Of a stretch of 27,695 bases of DNA, positions 1-5,601 are shown piece by piece. The position numbers and the translations under genes are program-made. Position 1 is the first letter of the stretch. Every line of letters begins with the position of its first letter. The notes under the pieces are model-generated. The model was not told the origin of the DNA. It worked only from the letters and a program-made list of their open reading frames with translations, and did no database searches. The stretch comes from CAYUHZ01 sp964444625 (lineage in GTDB: Bacteria > Patescibacteriota > Patescibacteriia > Patescibacteriales > GWC2-42-12): the NCBI GenBank assembly GCA_964444625.1, contig CAYUHZ010000008.1, positions 1 through 27,695 of the forward strand, in the 5' to 3' direction.

Positions 1-13
1 GCGCATGTTTAAT

Positions 14-54
14 AAAAAAACAGGACGAAGCAAATTTTTGCTCGCCTGTTTTTT
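14..54. terminator. Bidirectional intrinsic terminator-like hairpin
   Basis: AAAAAACAGG at 15-24 pairs with CCTGTTTTTT at 45-54. The inner part extends the stem (CGA/TCG and GCAAA/TTTGC, with one bulged A at 29). An A-run on the left and a T-run on the right make it usable in either direction. The gene it ends lies outside the window. Confidence 0.75.
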
Positions 55-70
55 ATATCTTAACAGGAAA

Positions 71-187
71 CCCCGCCCGACTAAGGCGGCTGGTCCAGGA
101 GCCGCCGCAGGAGGGCGGGGATGAATGGAGCAGAGGAAACCCCGCATGAAAAAAGCCGTCCCGTTAGGGCGGCTTTTGAGTGCGGGG
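71..187. repeat. Tandem pair of GC-rich nested stem-loops
   Basis: Two adjacent structures share the lead sequence AGGAAACCCCGC. The first pairs CCCCGCCC (71-78) with GGGCGGGG (113-120) and, inside, GGCGGCT (85-91) with AGCCGCC (100-106). The second pairs CCCCGCA (140-146) with TGCGGGG (181-187) and, inside, AAAAGCCG (151-158) with CGGCTTTT (170-177), continued by CCC/GGG. Neither has a proper T-tract after the outer stem, so simple termination does not explain them. They could be a REP-like intergenic repeat or a structured RNA. The function is unknown. Confidence 0.6.
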
Positions 188-409
188 AGGACGTCATTAT
201 GCCAATAATTTTCTTTAAACCATTTTTTTCCGACAATGTAAAAATTATTCATATATTAAATCTATCATATTTAACCCTTTAAATAAAGATGATTATTTTG
301 TCAGTTTAGGTGAATTATTATCATAAAATAAGCCAAAATAATAAAATAACATTGACAAAATAAATATTTTATGTTTATGTTAAAAATTAGATCTTTGACA
401 ACTTTATAA
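188..409. other. AT-rich non-coding stretch
   Basis: I see no credible gene here. Composition is extremely AT-rich (12 of 60 bases are G or C in 301-360). The only candidate signal is a promoter near 352-381. The stretch ends abruptly at the GC-richer EamA fragment at about 410. Confidence 0.6.
352..381 (+). promoter_or_regulatory. Possible sigma-70-type promoter
   Basis: A consensus -35 TTGACA lies at 352-357 and TATGTT at 376-381 could be the -10, with an 18-base spacer. It would read into the EamA fragment and the glycosyltransferase. In such AT-rich DNA the -10 match is weak evidence. Confidence 0.35.
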
Positions 410-598
410 TCCTTTGCGGCCGTTTATGTTGTTTCCATCAAGCGGTTGTCAATTATCTTCTCGGTAATTGTAGGTCACTATGTTTTCAAGGAAAATGGCC
501 TGCGAGAGAGGCTGTCTGGCGCGATCTTGATGGTTGCGGGGTTTGTGTTGATTATATTAGTGGTATTAAACAACAAAATACAAGGAGGGAGAAAATGA
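410..598 (+). pseudogene. 3' fragment of an EamA/DMT-family transporter
   Basis: An open frame from just after a TAA at 407-409 to TGA at 596-598 encodes about 62 residues with no usable start codon near its 5' end. The product contains VVSIKRLSIIFSVIVGHYVF, then FKENGLRERLSGAILMVAG and a hydrophobic tail. This matches the C-terminal two helices of EamA-type drug/metabolite transporters (the SIKR...FKEK...RLLGA..M..G pattern). Only the last fifth or so of a normal 280-300 aa transporter remains, and the DNA upstream is AT-rich and non-coding, so it is a 5'-truncated remnant. Its stop overlaps the ATG of the next gene as ATGA, the usual coupling of operon neighbours. Transporter and glycosyltransferase were therefore probably once co-transcribed. 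The family call is from memory of the motif. Confidence 0.6.
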
Positions 599-606
599 AA
601 AAAAAG
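582..606 (+). promoter_or_regulatory. Strong ribosome binding site, ATG and A AAA AAG slippery heptamer
   Basis: AAGGAGGG (582-589) lies 5 bases before ATG 595-597. That ATG opens a frame that stops after six codons at 613-615. Bases 600-606 read A AAA AAG in the phase of this frame, the heptamer used for -1 frameshifting in E. coli dnaX. A -1 shift here continues in the frame of the long glycosyltransferase ORF. A ninth A in the run of eight (598-605) would have the same effect. Confidence 0.6.
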
Positions 607-617
607 AAACAGTAACA

Positions 618-1472
618 GTGGTAACAAGAAGTTTTCAGGCAGGGGCAGCAGGTTTTGAAGGTAAATCATTTGACATGTCCCAGTTCCAGAAAAAAGTAGC
701 AGAGCCGATAAATGTTCTCCTGCGTTTTCCTGAGGTTGTTGGCAATATCGTTGTAACAACTAACGGCGAAGCAGGAAATAAATTGGCTGAAATAATCGGA
801 CCGGATGGCAAGACACCGACGGTCAGGGCGTTTGAAGAAGTTTTTCCGAGCGAAGTTTCTTCCGGAAAAATTATTCTTCGTGTTTGTGCTGATTGGGGCA
901 AGAACCCGGGCAGCGGCAACGCTTTAAACGAGGGTATCGCTTTGGCAACCGGCCAGTGGGTAATGTGCTGGTCGCCGGAAATTGAAATGGACGGCTATAA
1001 AATAATTTCCGCCCTCAATCTGGCTGATGAAAAAAAGCTGATGCTCGTCGGTTTCATGAGGAAGCGGTGGTGGGAAAAACCGCAATGGAATGTTGTTCAA
1101 AATACCGCCTGCCTCTGGCGCACGGACGCGATTAAAGATATCGGAGGTTTTGCTCCGGAATGCAACGGCACGGGCGAAACAGTACAAACCGCCGAATATG
1201 GCGCCGTTCCATTGGCTGGCATGGAGGATTTTCACGCCATGCTCCGGCTCATGGGAAAATATGGCGATGATTTCAGATGGGGGCTTGTCGGCCGAAAAGA
1301 TCCCCTGCATTGGGATACTGATTTTCCTCCGGGAAGCGAGAGAGAGGAGAATCACTTGAAGAAAGTGGCCAGGCAGTACCTGGTCATGAAAGCCTATGCC
1401 GGGAAAATATTTGCCGGTGTAAGCTTTGAAAATTTGATGGACAAGCTGTTTAGCTTGCGCTATCAAGATTAA
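618..1472 (+). CDS. Divergent GT-A-like (family 2-type) glycosyltransferase, start disrupted
   Basis: A soluble protein of about 284 aa from the first in-frame start, GTG 618. It follows the layout of family 2 glycosyltransferases: a strand ending VVTRSF, a region NEGIALATGQW (like the N.G...A.GE.I segment), then WRTDAIKDIGGF and GMEDFHAMLRLMGK, which resemble the acceptor-side GGF and ED..L.LR motifs. The usual DXD after the ATG segment is replaced by SPEIE, so metal and nucleotide-sugar binding may be altered. GTG 618 has no ribosome binding site and cuts into the first beta strand. The true start is probably ATG 595, one frame away across a poly-A run, giving MKKKETVTVVTRSF. GC content is much higher than in surrounding genes (37 of 60 in 901-960), which suggests transfer. 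The sugar and acceptor are unknown. The family call is moderately sure. Confidence 0.7.
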   Translation: MVTRSFQAGAAGFEGKSFDMSQFQKKVAEPINVLLRFPEVVGNIVVTTNGEAGNKLAEIIGPDGKTPTVRAFEEVFPSEVSSGKIILRVCADWGKNPGSGNALNEGIALATGQWVMCWSPEIEMDGYKIISALNLADEKKLMLVGFMRKRWWEKPQWNVVQNTACLWRTDAIKDIGGFAPECNGTGETVQTAEYGAVPLAGMEDFHAMLRLMGKYGDDFRWGLVGRKDPLHWDTDFPPGSEREENHLKKVARQYLVMKAYAGKIFAGVSFENLMDKLFSLRYQD

Positions 1473-1487
1473 ATAATAAAATTAAAA

Positions 1488-1524
1488 CCCGCTCAGAACT
1501 CGGATAGCTCTGGGCGGTTTTTTT
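1488..1524 (+). terminator. Intrinsic terminator after the glycosyltransferase gene
   Basis: CCGCTCAGAACT (1489-1500) pairs imperfectly with AGCTCTGGGCGG (1506-1517), followed by seven T residues (1518-1524). It lies 15 bases after the stop codon. Confidence 0.8.
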
Positions 1525-1579
1525 AAGGATTATATAAAGAACCAAGGTTTAAAAGATTACAAACAAATACATACGCAAC

Positions 1580-1638
1580 AGCTGACGATATTCAATCTAA
1601 TACCACGTCAGCTTGCTGCGGGGTAGTTTGTTGAATAT
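1580..1638. other. Interleaved inverted repeats (possible small RNA or pseudoknot)
   Basis: AGCTGACG (1580-1587) is the exact reverse complement of CGTCAGCT (1606-1613). The directly adjoining ATATTCAA (1588-1595) is the exact reverse complement of TTGAATAT (1631-1638). The two pairs interleave, so they would form a pseudoknot or two alternative hairpins. The element lies between two terminators in a stretch with no gene. The function is unknown and chance is not excluded. Confidence 0.35.
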
Positions 1639-1640
1639 GC

Positions 1641-1672
1641 AAAAACCGCCAGCTTAATGCTGTCGGTTTTTT
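1641..1672. terminator. Bidirectional terminator downstream of rpmB
   Basis: ACCGCCAGC and GCTGTCGGT form a stem with loop TTAAT, flanked by AAAAA on the left and TTTTTT on the right. It lies about 20 bases past the stop of the minus-strand bL28 gene, so it most likely ends that transcript. It can also act for plus-strand transcription. Confidence 0.75.
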
Positions 1673-1692
1673 AAATCGTCAATGTGCAAAAG

Positions 1693-1869
1693 TTATTTAG
1701 CCTTTGCCATAGTTTTAATGCACTTGGCGCAGACAATTTGTTTTTTGCCTTCAATTGTTTTAACCTGAAGATTGATATACTGTCGTCTGATAGTTTTGAT
1801 GTTAGAGTGAGAGCGGTTAGCGTCCTTAGTTGAGGCTGAGCGTCCGCAAATTTCGCATTTCTTCGCCAT
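1693..1869 (-). CDS. rpmB: Large ribosomal subunit protein bL28
   Basis: A 58-aa protein beginning MAKKCEICGRSAS, with SHSNIKTIRRQ in the middle and IVCAKCIKTMAKAK at the end. This is the standard bL28 pattern: a basic protein of the 50S subunit, close to the usual 60-75 aa length. Two CxxC pairs (C5/C8 and the CAKC near residue 50) make it a zinc-ribbon form. ATG at 1869 is the only sensible start. No clear Shine-Dalgarno sequence precedes it. It is a single gene on the minus strand, followed by a bidirectional terminator at 1641-1672 and divergent from the site-2 protease. The identification is secure from the N-terminal motif. Confidence 0.9.
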   Translation of the reverse strand: MAKKCEICGRSASTKDANRSHSNIKTIRRQYINLQVKTIEGKKQIVCAKCIKTMAKAK

Positions 1870-1934
1870 AATATTTTGCTTTATTAGTTTATTTTATATT
1901 GTTGAGACTATCATCTTTTGCTAAAAATAGCAAG

Positions 1935-1964
1935 TTGTGTTAAACTATAATATATTTTTATAAT
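1935..1964 (+). promoter_or_regulatory. Probable promoter of the site-2 protease gene
   Basis: TATAAT at 1959-1964 with TTGTGT at 1935-1940 (18-base spacer) would start transcription about 13 bases before ATG 1984. A second TATAAT lies at 1946-1951. The leader would be very short and lacks a Shine-Dalgarno sequence. Confidence 0.45.
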
Positions 1965-1983
1965 TTTCGTTTTTTCGAGCGGT

Positions 1984-2616
1984 ATGGAATTAATTTTTTC
2001 TTTAATTGTAATACTTTTTTCCGCAATAATCCATGAATATATGCACGGCTGGGCAGCGGACAGATTGGGAGATTCTACAGCCAAAGATGCCGGAAGATTA
2101 TCCCTTAACCCCTTGGCTCATATTGATCCATGGGGTTCGATTGCAATGCCGATATTGATTTATTTTGCTACTGCTGGCAATTTTTTCTTTGGTTATGCTA
2201 AGCCAGTGCCATATAATCCTTATAATTTGCGCGATCAAAAATACGGAGCAGCCAAAGTGGCGCTAGCCGGACCGGCAGCAAATTTTATAACCGCTTTGTT
2301 TTTTAGTCTTGTTTTAAGATTTGGCCCTAGTTTTTTACCTTTAAATTCCTTATCCGTTCAATTGCTTGCGGTGGTAGTTTTTATTAATATTACATTAATG
2401 GTTTTTAATCTTTTGCCTATTCCGCCATTAGACGGATCAAAAATATTAATGCCCTTTTTACCATACTCGTGGCAGATCAGATTTGCGCAACTGGAAAATT
2501 ATGGCATGATGATTTTATTGCTGTTTGTTTTTTTCGGTTTTTCGCTAATAATCCCATTAATCAGAATAATATTTTATATTTTGGTTGAATTTAATTTTTT
2601 ATTTTTTATTAGCTAA
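1984..2616 (+). CDS. Site-2 protease family (M50) intramembrane zinc metalloprotease
   Basis: A 210-aa, strongly hydrophobic protein with about five or six membrane segments. The zinc-binding HEYMH (residues 17-21) sits in the first helix, in the context IIHEYMHGWAADRLGD. The second metal ligand motif PPLDGSK lies at about residues 146-152. AGPAANF at about 96-102 is also typical of the short M50B proteins without PDZ domain. These cleave substrates inside or next to the membrane. The substrate cannot be read from the sequence. Length fits the family (200-220 aa). It has its own predicted promoter and no operon partner: bL28 is divergent upstream and the next gene has its own start signals. 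Confidence 0.88.
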   Translation: MELIFSLIVILFSAIIHEYMHGWAADRLGDSTAKDAGRLSLNPLAHIDPWGSIAMPILIYFATAGNFFFGYAKPVPYNPYNLRDQKYGAAKVALAGPAANFITALFFSLVLRFGPSFLPLNSLSVQLLAVVVFINITLMVFNLLPIPPLDGSKILMPFLPYSWQIRFAQLENYGMMILLLFVFFGFSLIIPLIRIIFYILVEFNFLFFIS

Positions 2617-2680
2617 TTTTTAGTTATTTTTATTATTTTCATTGATCTAAAACCATTGAATATGAATATTGACAGCAAGC

Positions 2681-2750
2681 TATAATATGTTAGATTTAAT
2701 TATGGTGAGAAAATTGTTTGGTTCAATTAATTTCATTAATAAGGAGGGGG
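2681..2750 (+). promoter_or_regulatory. Promoter -10 and strong Shine-Dalgarno of the orphan gene
   Basis: TATAAT at 2681-2686, with TTGAAT 19 bases upstream as a possible -35, precedes the gene by about 70 bases. AAGGAGGGGG at 2741-2750 lies 3 to 4 bases before ATG 2754. It is one of the strongest ribosome binding sites in the window and fixes the start at 2754. Confidence 0.55.
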
Positions 2751-2753
2751 GAA

Positions 2754-3110
2754 ATGACAAAAGAAGCAGTTAAAAACGGCAATGGTAACGGATTGAAACT
2801 TGTTTATTCAATAATAGACTTAGAAAAAATAGCTTGCGGAACAGGCAAGCGAGAAGTGGTGGTTGCCGTTACTGAGCCAATTGAAGCGGCTTTCCAGTTC
2901 ATTAGTGAATTGGTGATATTTCTACCGGAAGAAAATCTTCCGATCAAAATATTAACCAATCTTGGCCCTGGCATCATGCTATTGATGCCAGATGGCGTGC
3001 CAGGTGAAGACGACCACACTCTTTATTATGAAATTGGTGAGATGTTTCATAGCATGGAAACATCGCCAGATGGGGAGGTTAAACTCCTAAAAAGAGCGGT
3101 GGTGGCATAA
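2754..3110 (+). CDS. Orphan 118-aa soluble protein
   Basis: I do not recognise this protein. The start at 2754 (MTKEAVKNGNGNG) is chosen because a very strong Shine-Dalgarno lies immediately upstream. An upstream in-frame TTG at 2718 has no such support. The protein has no signal peptide or membrane segment and is mixed alpha/beta in appearance: a strand REVVVAVT at about residues 37-44, a hydrophobic FISELVIF, and an acidic PGEDD segment in the C-terminal half. The C-terminal half has no Cys and no obvious catalytic motif. It is a single gene with its own promoter and two hairpins after its stop. The strong initiation signals suggest good expression, unlike most genes here, which lack a Shine-Dalgarno. 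Confidence 0.7.
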   Translation: MTKEAVKNGNGNGLKLVYSIIDLEKIACGTGKREVVVAVTEPIEAAFQFISELVIFLPEENLPIKILTNLGPGIMLLMPDGVPGEDDHTLYYEIGEMFHSMETSPDGEVKLLKRAVVA

Positions 3111-3111
3111 A

Positions 3112-3177
3112 ATATCTGGCTTTGCCAGATTGATTTGACTGTTTTTCTAGGGTTGGTCTCAGGATCAACCCTTTTTA
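3112..3177 (+). terminator. Hairpin followed by intrinsic terminator
   Basis: ATCTGGC-TTT-GCCAGAT lies just after the stop at 3110. The real terminator follows: AGGGTTG (3149-3155) pairs with CAACCCT (3165-3171), followed by TTTTT. Confidence 0.75.
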
Positions 3178-3315
3178 TTTGGTTTTTTTAAAACTGTGGT
3201 ATGACAAATAATGTAGTTGCATAATTATTGGCTATTTTTCTAGTTAATAAAACTTATTTAAAAAAATATATTAAGAAAAACGTGGTTTTTCAAAAAACAT
3301 CAAAGAGGAATTACT

Positions 3316-3399
3316 TTGTTGGAAATTTTCTTAGTAATGGCCGTTATCGTTATTTTGCCAGGAATAGTAATCGTGGATATTCACCCCAATAAACAATAA
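3316..3399 (+). CDS. Possible 27-aa hydrophobic peptide
   Basis: A short frame starting at TTG 3316 with AGAGG about eight bases upstream encodes MLEIFLVMAVIVILPGIVIV followed by the polar tail DIHPNKQ. It looks like a single membrane helix with a short charged end, and an intrinsic terminator follows its stop by a few bases. An alternative start is the TTG directly following. I do not recognise the family. The isolated position with its own ribosome binding site and terminator is what supports it. It could be a small membrane protein, a type I toxin-like peptide, or a chance frame. Confidence 0.4.
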   Translation: MLEIFLVMAVIVILPGIVIVDIHPNKQ

Positions 3400-3402
3400 T
3401 AT

Positions 3403-3436
3403 AAAAAAGACCTAGTTATTTTACTAGGTTTTTTAT
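3403..3436. terminator. Bidirectional terminator between the small ORF and radA
   Basis: CCTAGT-TATTTT-ACTAGG is flanked by AAAAAAG on the left and TTTTTT on the right. On the plus strand it ends the small ORF. On the minus strand it lies about 55 bases beyond the radA stop. Confidence 0.8.
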
Positions 3437-3490
3437 TTAGAAATTTATCGGATAATACCGGCTCAGGGCAAAATTTTATAGTTATAAACT

Positions 3491-4852
3491 TTAATTAATT
3501 TGTAAATATTTAAGTAATTCTTGTATGTTTTTTATTGGGTAAGTTTTTATTTTTTTTGTTTCAATATTTGTTGCCGGAATAACCGCCTTGGCAAATCCCA
3601 ACTTTTCAGCTTCTTTCAAGCGAGCATCTAATTTTGGAATTTGTCTGATTTCTCCGCCCAAACCGACCTCGCCAATGAATAATGTCTGGCGATCAAGATA
3701 TTGGTTAGACAGGGACGAGACAATAGCGGCGCAAATAGCCAGATCAAGGCTTGGTTCATTTAATCTCATGCCGCCGACAATGTTTAAGATGATATCTTGA
3801 TTAGTTAAATTAATTTTGGCTTTTTTGGTCAATACGGCCGATAATATTTGCAAGCGGTTCAGATCATAGCCGGAAGCTTTGCGTTGGGGGTAACCGAAGA
3901 TGGTTTTACTGACCAGAGCTTGAATTTCAACCAAAAAAGGCCGCACGCCTTCCATAATGGCGCTTAAGGCGGAACCGGTTAGCTTTTCATCCGTTTCTTC
4001 AATAAAAATAGATGATGGATTTTTTACTTCTTCAAAGCCGGTACCAGTCATCTCCAAAATGCCTATTTCACTGGTTGATCCAAAACGGTTTTTTGATGAA
4101 CGCAGTAAGCAGTAGTTATGGGCAGTTTCGCATTCAAGATAAATAACCGTATCTACGATATGTTCAAGCGATTTCGGCCCGGCAATTGAACCATCTTTAG
4201 TGATATGTCCTACCAGCATTACCGCTATTTCATTATGTTTGGCCATTTCTAATAATTTGACGGCGGTTGATCTGATTTGATTAACGCTGCCAGCTTCAGT
4301 CGGAACGTCGTTGGTATATACCGTTTGGATAGAATCGACAATCAATAAACAGGGCTTAGCTTCAACCGCTGCCGCTATGATTTTATCGCAATTGGTTTCT
4401 CCGATAAATTTTAAATTTTTTATTTTGCTTTTCAATCTGTCAAGCCGGTTCTTCAGTTGTCCCGCCGATTCTTCGCCGCTAGCATAAAAAACAAGACTGT
4501 TTTTATTGTTGGCATTTATAGCCTGAGCGATTTGTGCCACCAGAGTTGATTTGCCAATACCGGGCTCGCCTGCGAACAGCACCAGAGAACCTTTTACCAG
4601 CCCTCCTCCCAGCACCCGATCGATTTCATCAATTTTCGTTTCAAGTCTGGCTAGATTTATTTTTTCCAATCGACTGAAATCAATAGTAGGAGCCGGCAGA
4701 GCTCCGGCAGAAGTTTTGTTGGGTGGTTGTTGGTCAATTGTTTGCATTTGCAAGGCGCCCCAGCTGCCGCATTCCAGACAGCGGCCACTCCATTTGGGGG
4801 ATTGCGCGCCGCAAGCAGAACAAGTATAAATGGTAGAAATTTTGCTGGCCAT
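3491..4852 (-). CDS. radA: DNA repair protein RadA (Sms)
   Basis: 453 aa, the normal length for RadA, a RecA-like ATPase that drives branch migration in recombinational repair. Domains in order: a C4 zinc finger (C11, C14, C25, C28, in CSACGAQSPKWSGRC...CGSWG), a RecA-type core with Walker A GEPGIGKST at about 95-103 and Walker B LLIVDS near 170-176, the RadA signature KNRFG near 258, and a C-terminal Lon-protease-like domain ending at about 450. All expected motifs are present. It is the last gene of a minus-strand operon, five bases after the DsbA-like gene, so it shares that transcript. Confidence 0.95.
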   Translation of the reverse strand: MASKISTIYTCSACGAQSPKWSGRCLECGSWGALQMQTIDQQPPNKTSAGALPAPTIDFSRLEKINLARLETKIDEIDRVLGGGLVKGSLVLFAGEPGIGKSTLVAQIAQAINANNKNSLVFYASGEESAGQLKNRLDRLKSKIKNLKFIGETNCDKIIAAAVEAKPCLLIVDSIQTVYTNDVPTEAGSVNQIRSTAVKLLEMAKHNEIAVMLVGHITKDGSIAGPKSLEHIVDTVIYLECETAHNYCLLRSSKNRFGSTSEIGILEMTGTGFEEVKNPSSIFIEETDEKLTGSALSAIMEGVRPFLVEIQALVSKTIFGYPQRKASGYDLNRLQILSAVLTKKAKINLTNQDIILNIVGGMRLNEPSLDLAICAAIVSSLSNQYLDRQTLFIGEVGLGGEIRQIPKLDARLKEAEKLGFAKAVIPATNIETKKIKTYPIKNIQELLKYLQIN

Positions 4853-4857
4853 ATAGC

Positions 4858-5601
4858 TTATCGGTTGGTTGTTAATTCGGCTTCAATCGCATGTTTTAAA
4901 TCTGCCAACGAAGCTTGCCCCAATATTTCCTGCTGATTGATAAATATGAAAGGAACTCCGGGAAGTTTTAATCGGTTTGCTTCGGCGATGTTCGCTTGGA
5001 TTCTTGTTTGGCTTCTTTGTTGTTCTAGGCAACTATAAAATTGCTCGCTATTTATTTTTGCCTGTTTGATTAACGTGTAGAGGTCCGGATTTGCAGCCAA
5101 GGAGAGCTGTTGCGTCAAAAGATCATGAAATGGCCAGAATTTATTTTGCTCTTCAGCGCACCTGGCAGCCGACGCGGCTCTATAAGATAGGGAATTTTTA
5201 TCTTGATCAGGATAATCTTTGCGAATCAACCGAATTATGCCGCGATATTCTGTTAATATTTGGCGTAGATTTTCCTCTTGCCTAATACAGGCCGGGCAGG
5301 CGAAATCAGAATATAAAACAATTGTTATTTTTGCATTTTTTTCTCCTAATAATGGATCTTGTCCGTTAATAATCGGAGCTGATAGCTGTTTGGTTTGTAT
5401 CTTTTTGGTCATCAACTGATCCTTGGTGTCATAGCCTTGATTTTGCTCATCGGCAATTATTTGATATTTAAAATTATTCGAATCGGCTAGATATGATTTT
5501 ATAGAAATAAAAAAAAATGCTACAAACATCAAGCTCAAAAAAGCCGAAGCCATTAGTAAAACGGCTGAATATTTTTGTTTTTTCCGGATATTTGGCATCA
5601 T
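4858..5601 (-). CDS. DsbA/BdbD-like membrane-anchored thiol-disulfide oxidoreductase
   Basis: About 247 aa. A single N-terminal membrane helix (about residues 12-34) anchors an outside thioredoxin-like domain. The active site is CPAC (C102-C105) in the context YSDFACPACIRQ, and the cis-proline loop is GVPFIFIN near residues 220-227. The all-helical insert contains AASAARCAEEQNKFWPFHDLL, typical of the Thioredoxin_4/DsbA family. It probably forms disulfides in exported proteins, for example the Cys-containing pilins of this window (inference). Its ATG overlaps the stop of the upstream propeller gene as ATGA. A second ATG at 5598 is equally possible. RadA follows. Confidence 0.88.
   Translation of the reverse strand: MMPNIRKKQKYSAVLLMASAFLSLMFVAFFFISIKSYLADSNNFKYQIIADEQNQGYDTKDQLMTKKIQTKQLSAPIINGQDPLLGEKNAKITIVLYSDFACPACIRQEENLRQILTEYRGIIRLIRKDYPDQDKNSLSYRAASAARCAEEQNKFWPFHDLLTQQLSLAANPDLYTLIKQAKINSEQFYSCLEQQRSQTRIQANIAEANRLKLPGVPFIFINQQEILGQASLADLKHAIEAELTTNR

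Noticed and set aside
71..187. Integron attC site or CRISPR-like repeat
   Set aside because: No attC core sequences and no integrase are seen, and there are only two units with different interiors and no spacers of regular size.
395..410. TTGACA and TATAAT as a second promoter
   Set aside because: The two boxes are only four bases apart, far too close to act together.
924..1466. Minus-strand ORF of 180 aa
   Set aside because: It lies wholly antisense to the glycosyltransferase gene, has no ribosome binding site and no recognisable motif. The plus-strand frame has the GT2-like motifs.
1614..1640. tRNA remnant
   Set aside because: GGGGTAGTTTGTTGAAT recalls a D arm, but no anticodon or T arm can be folded.
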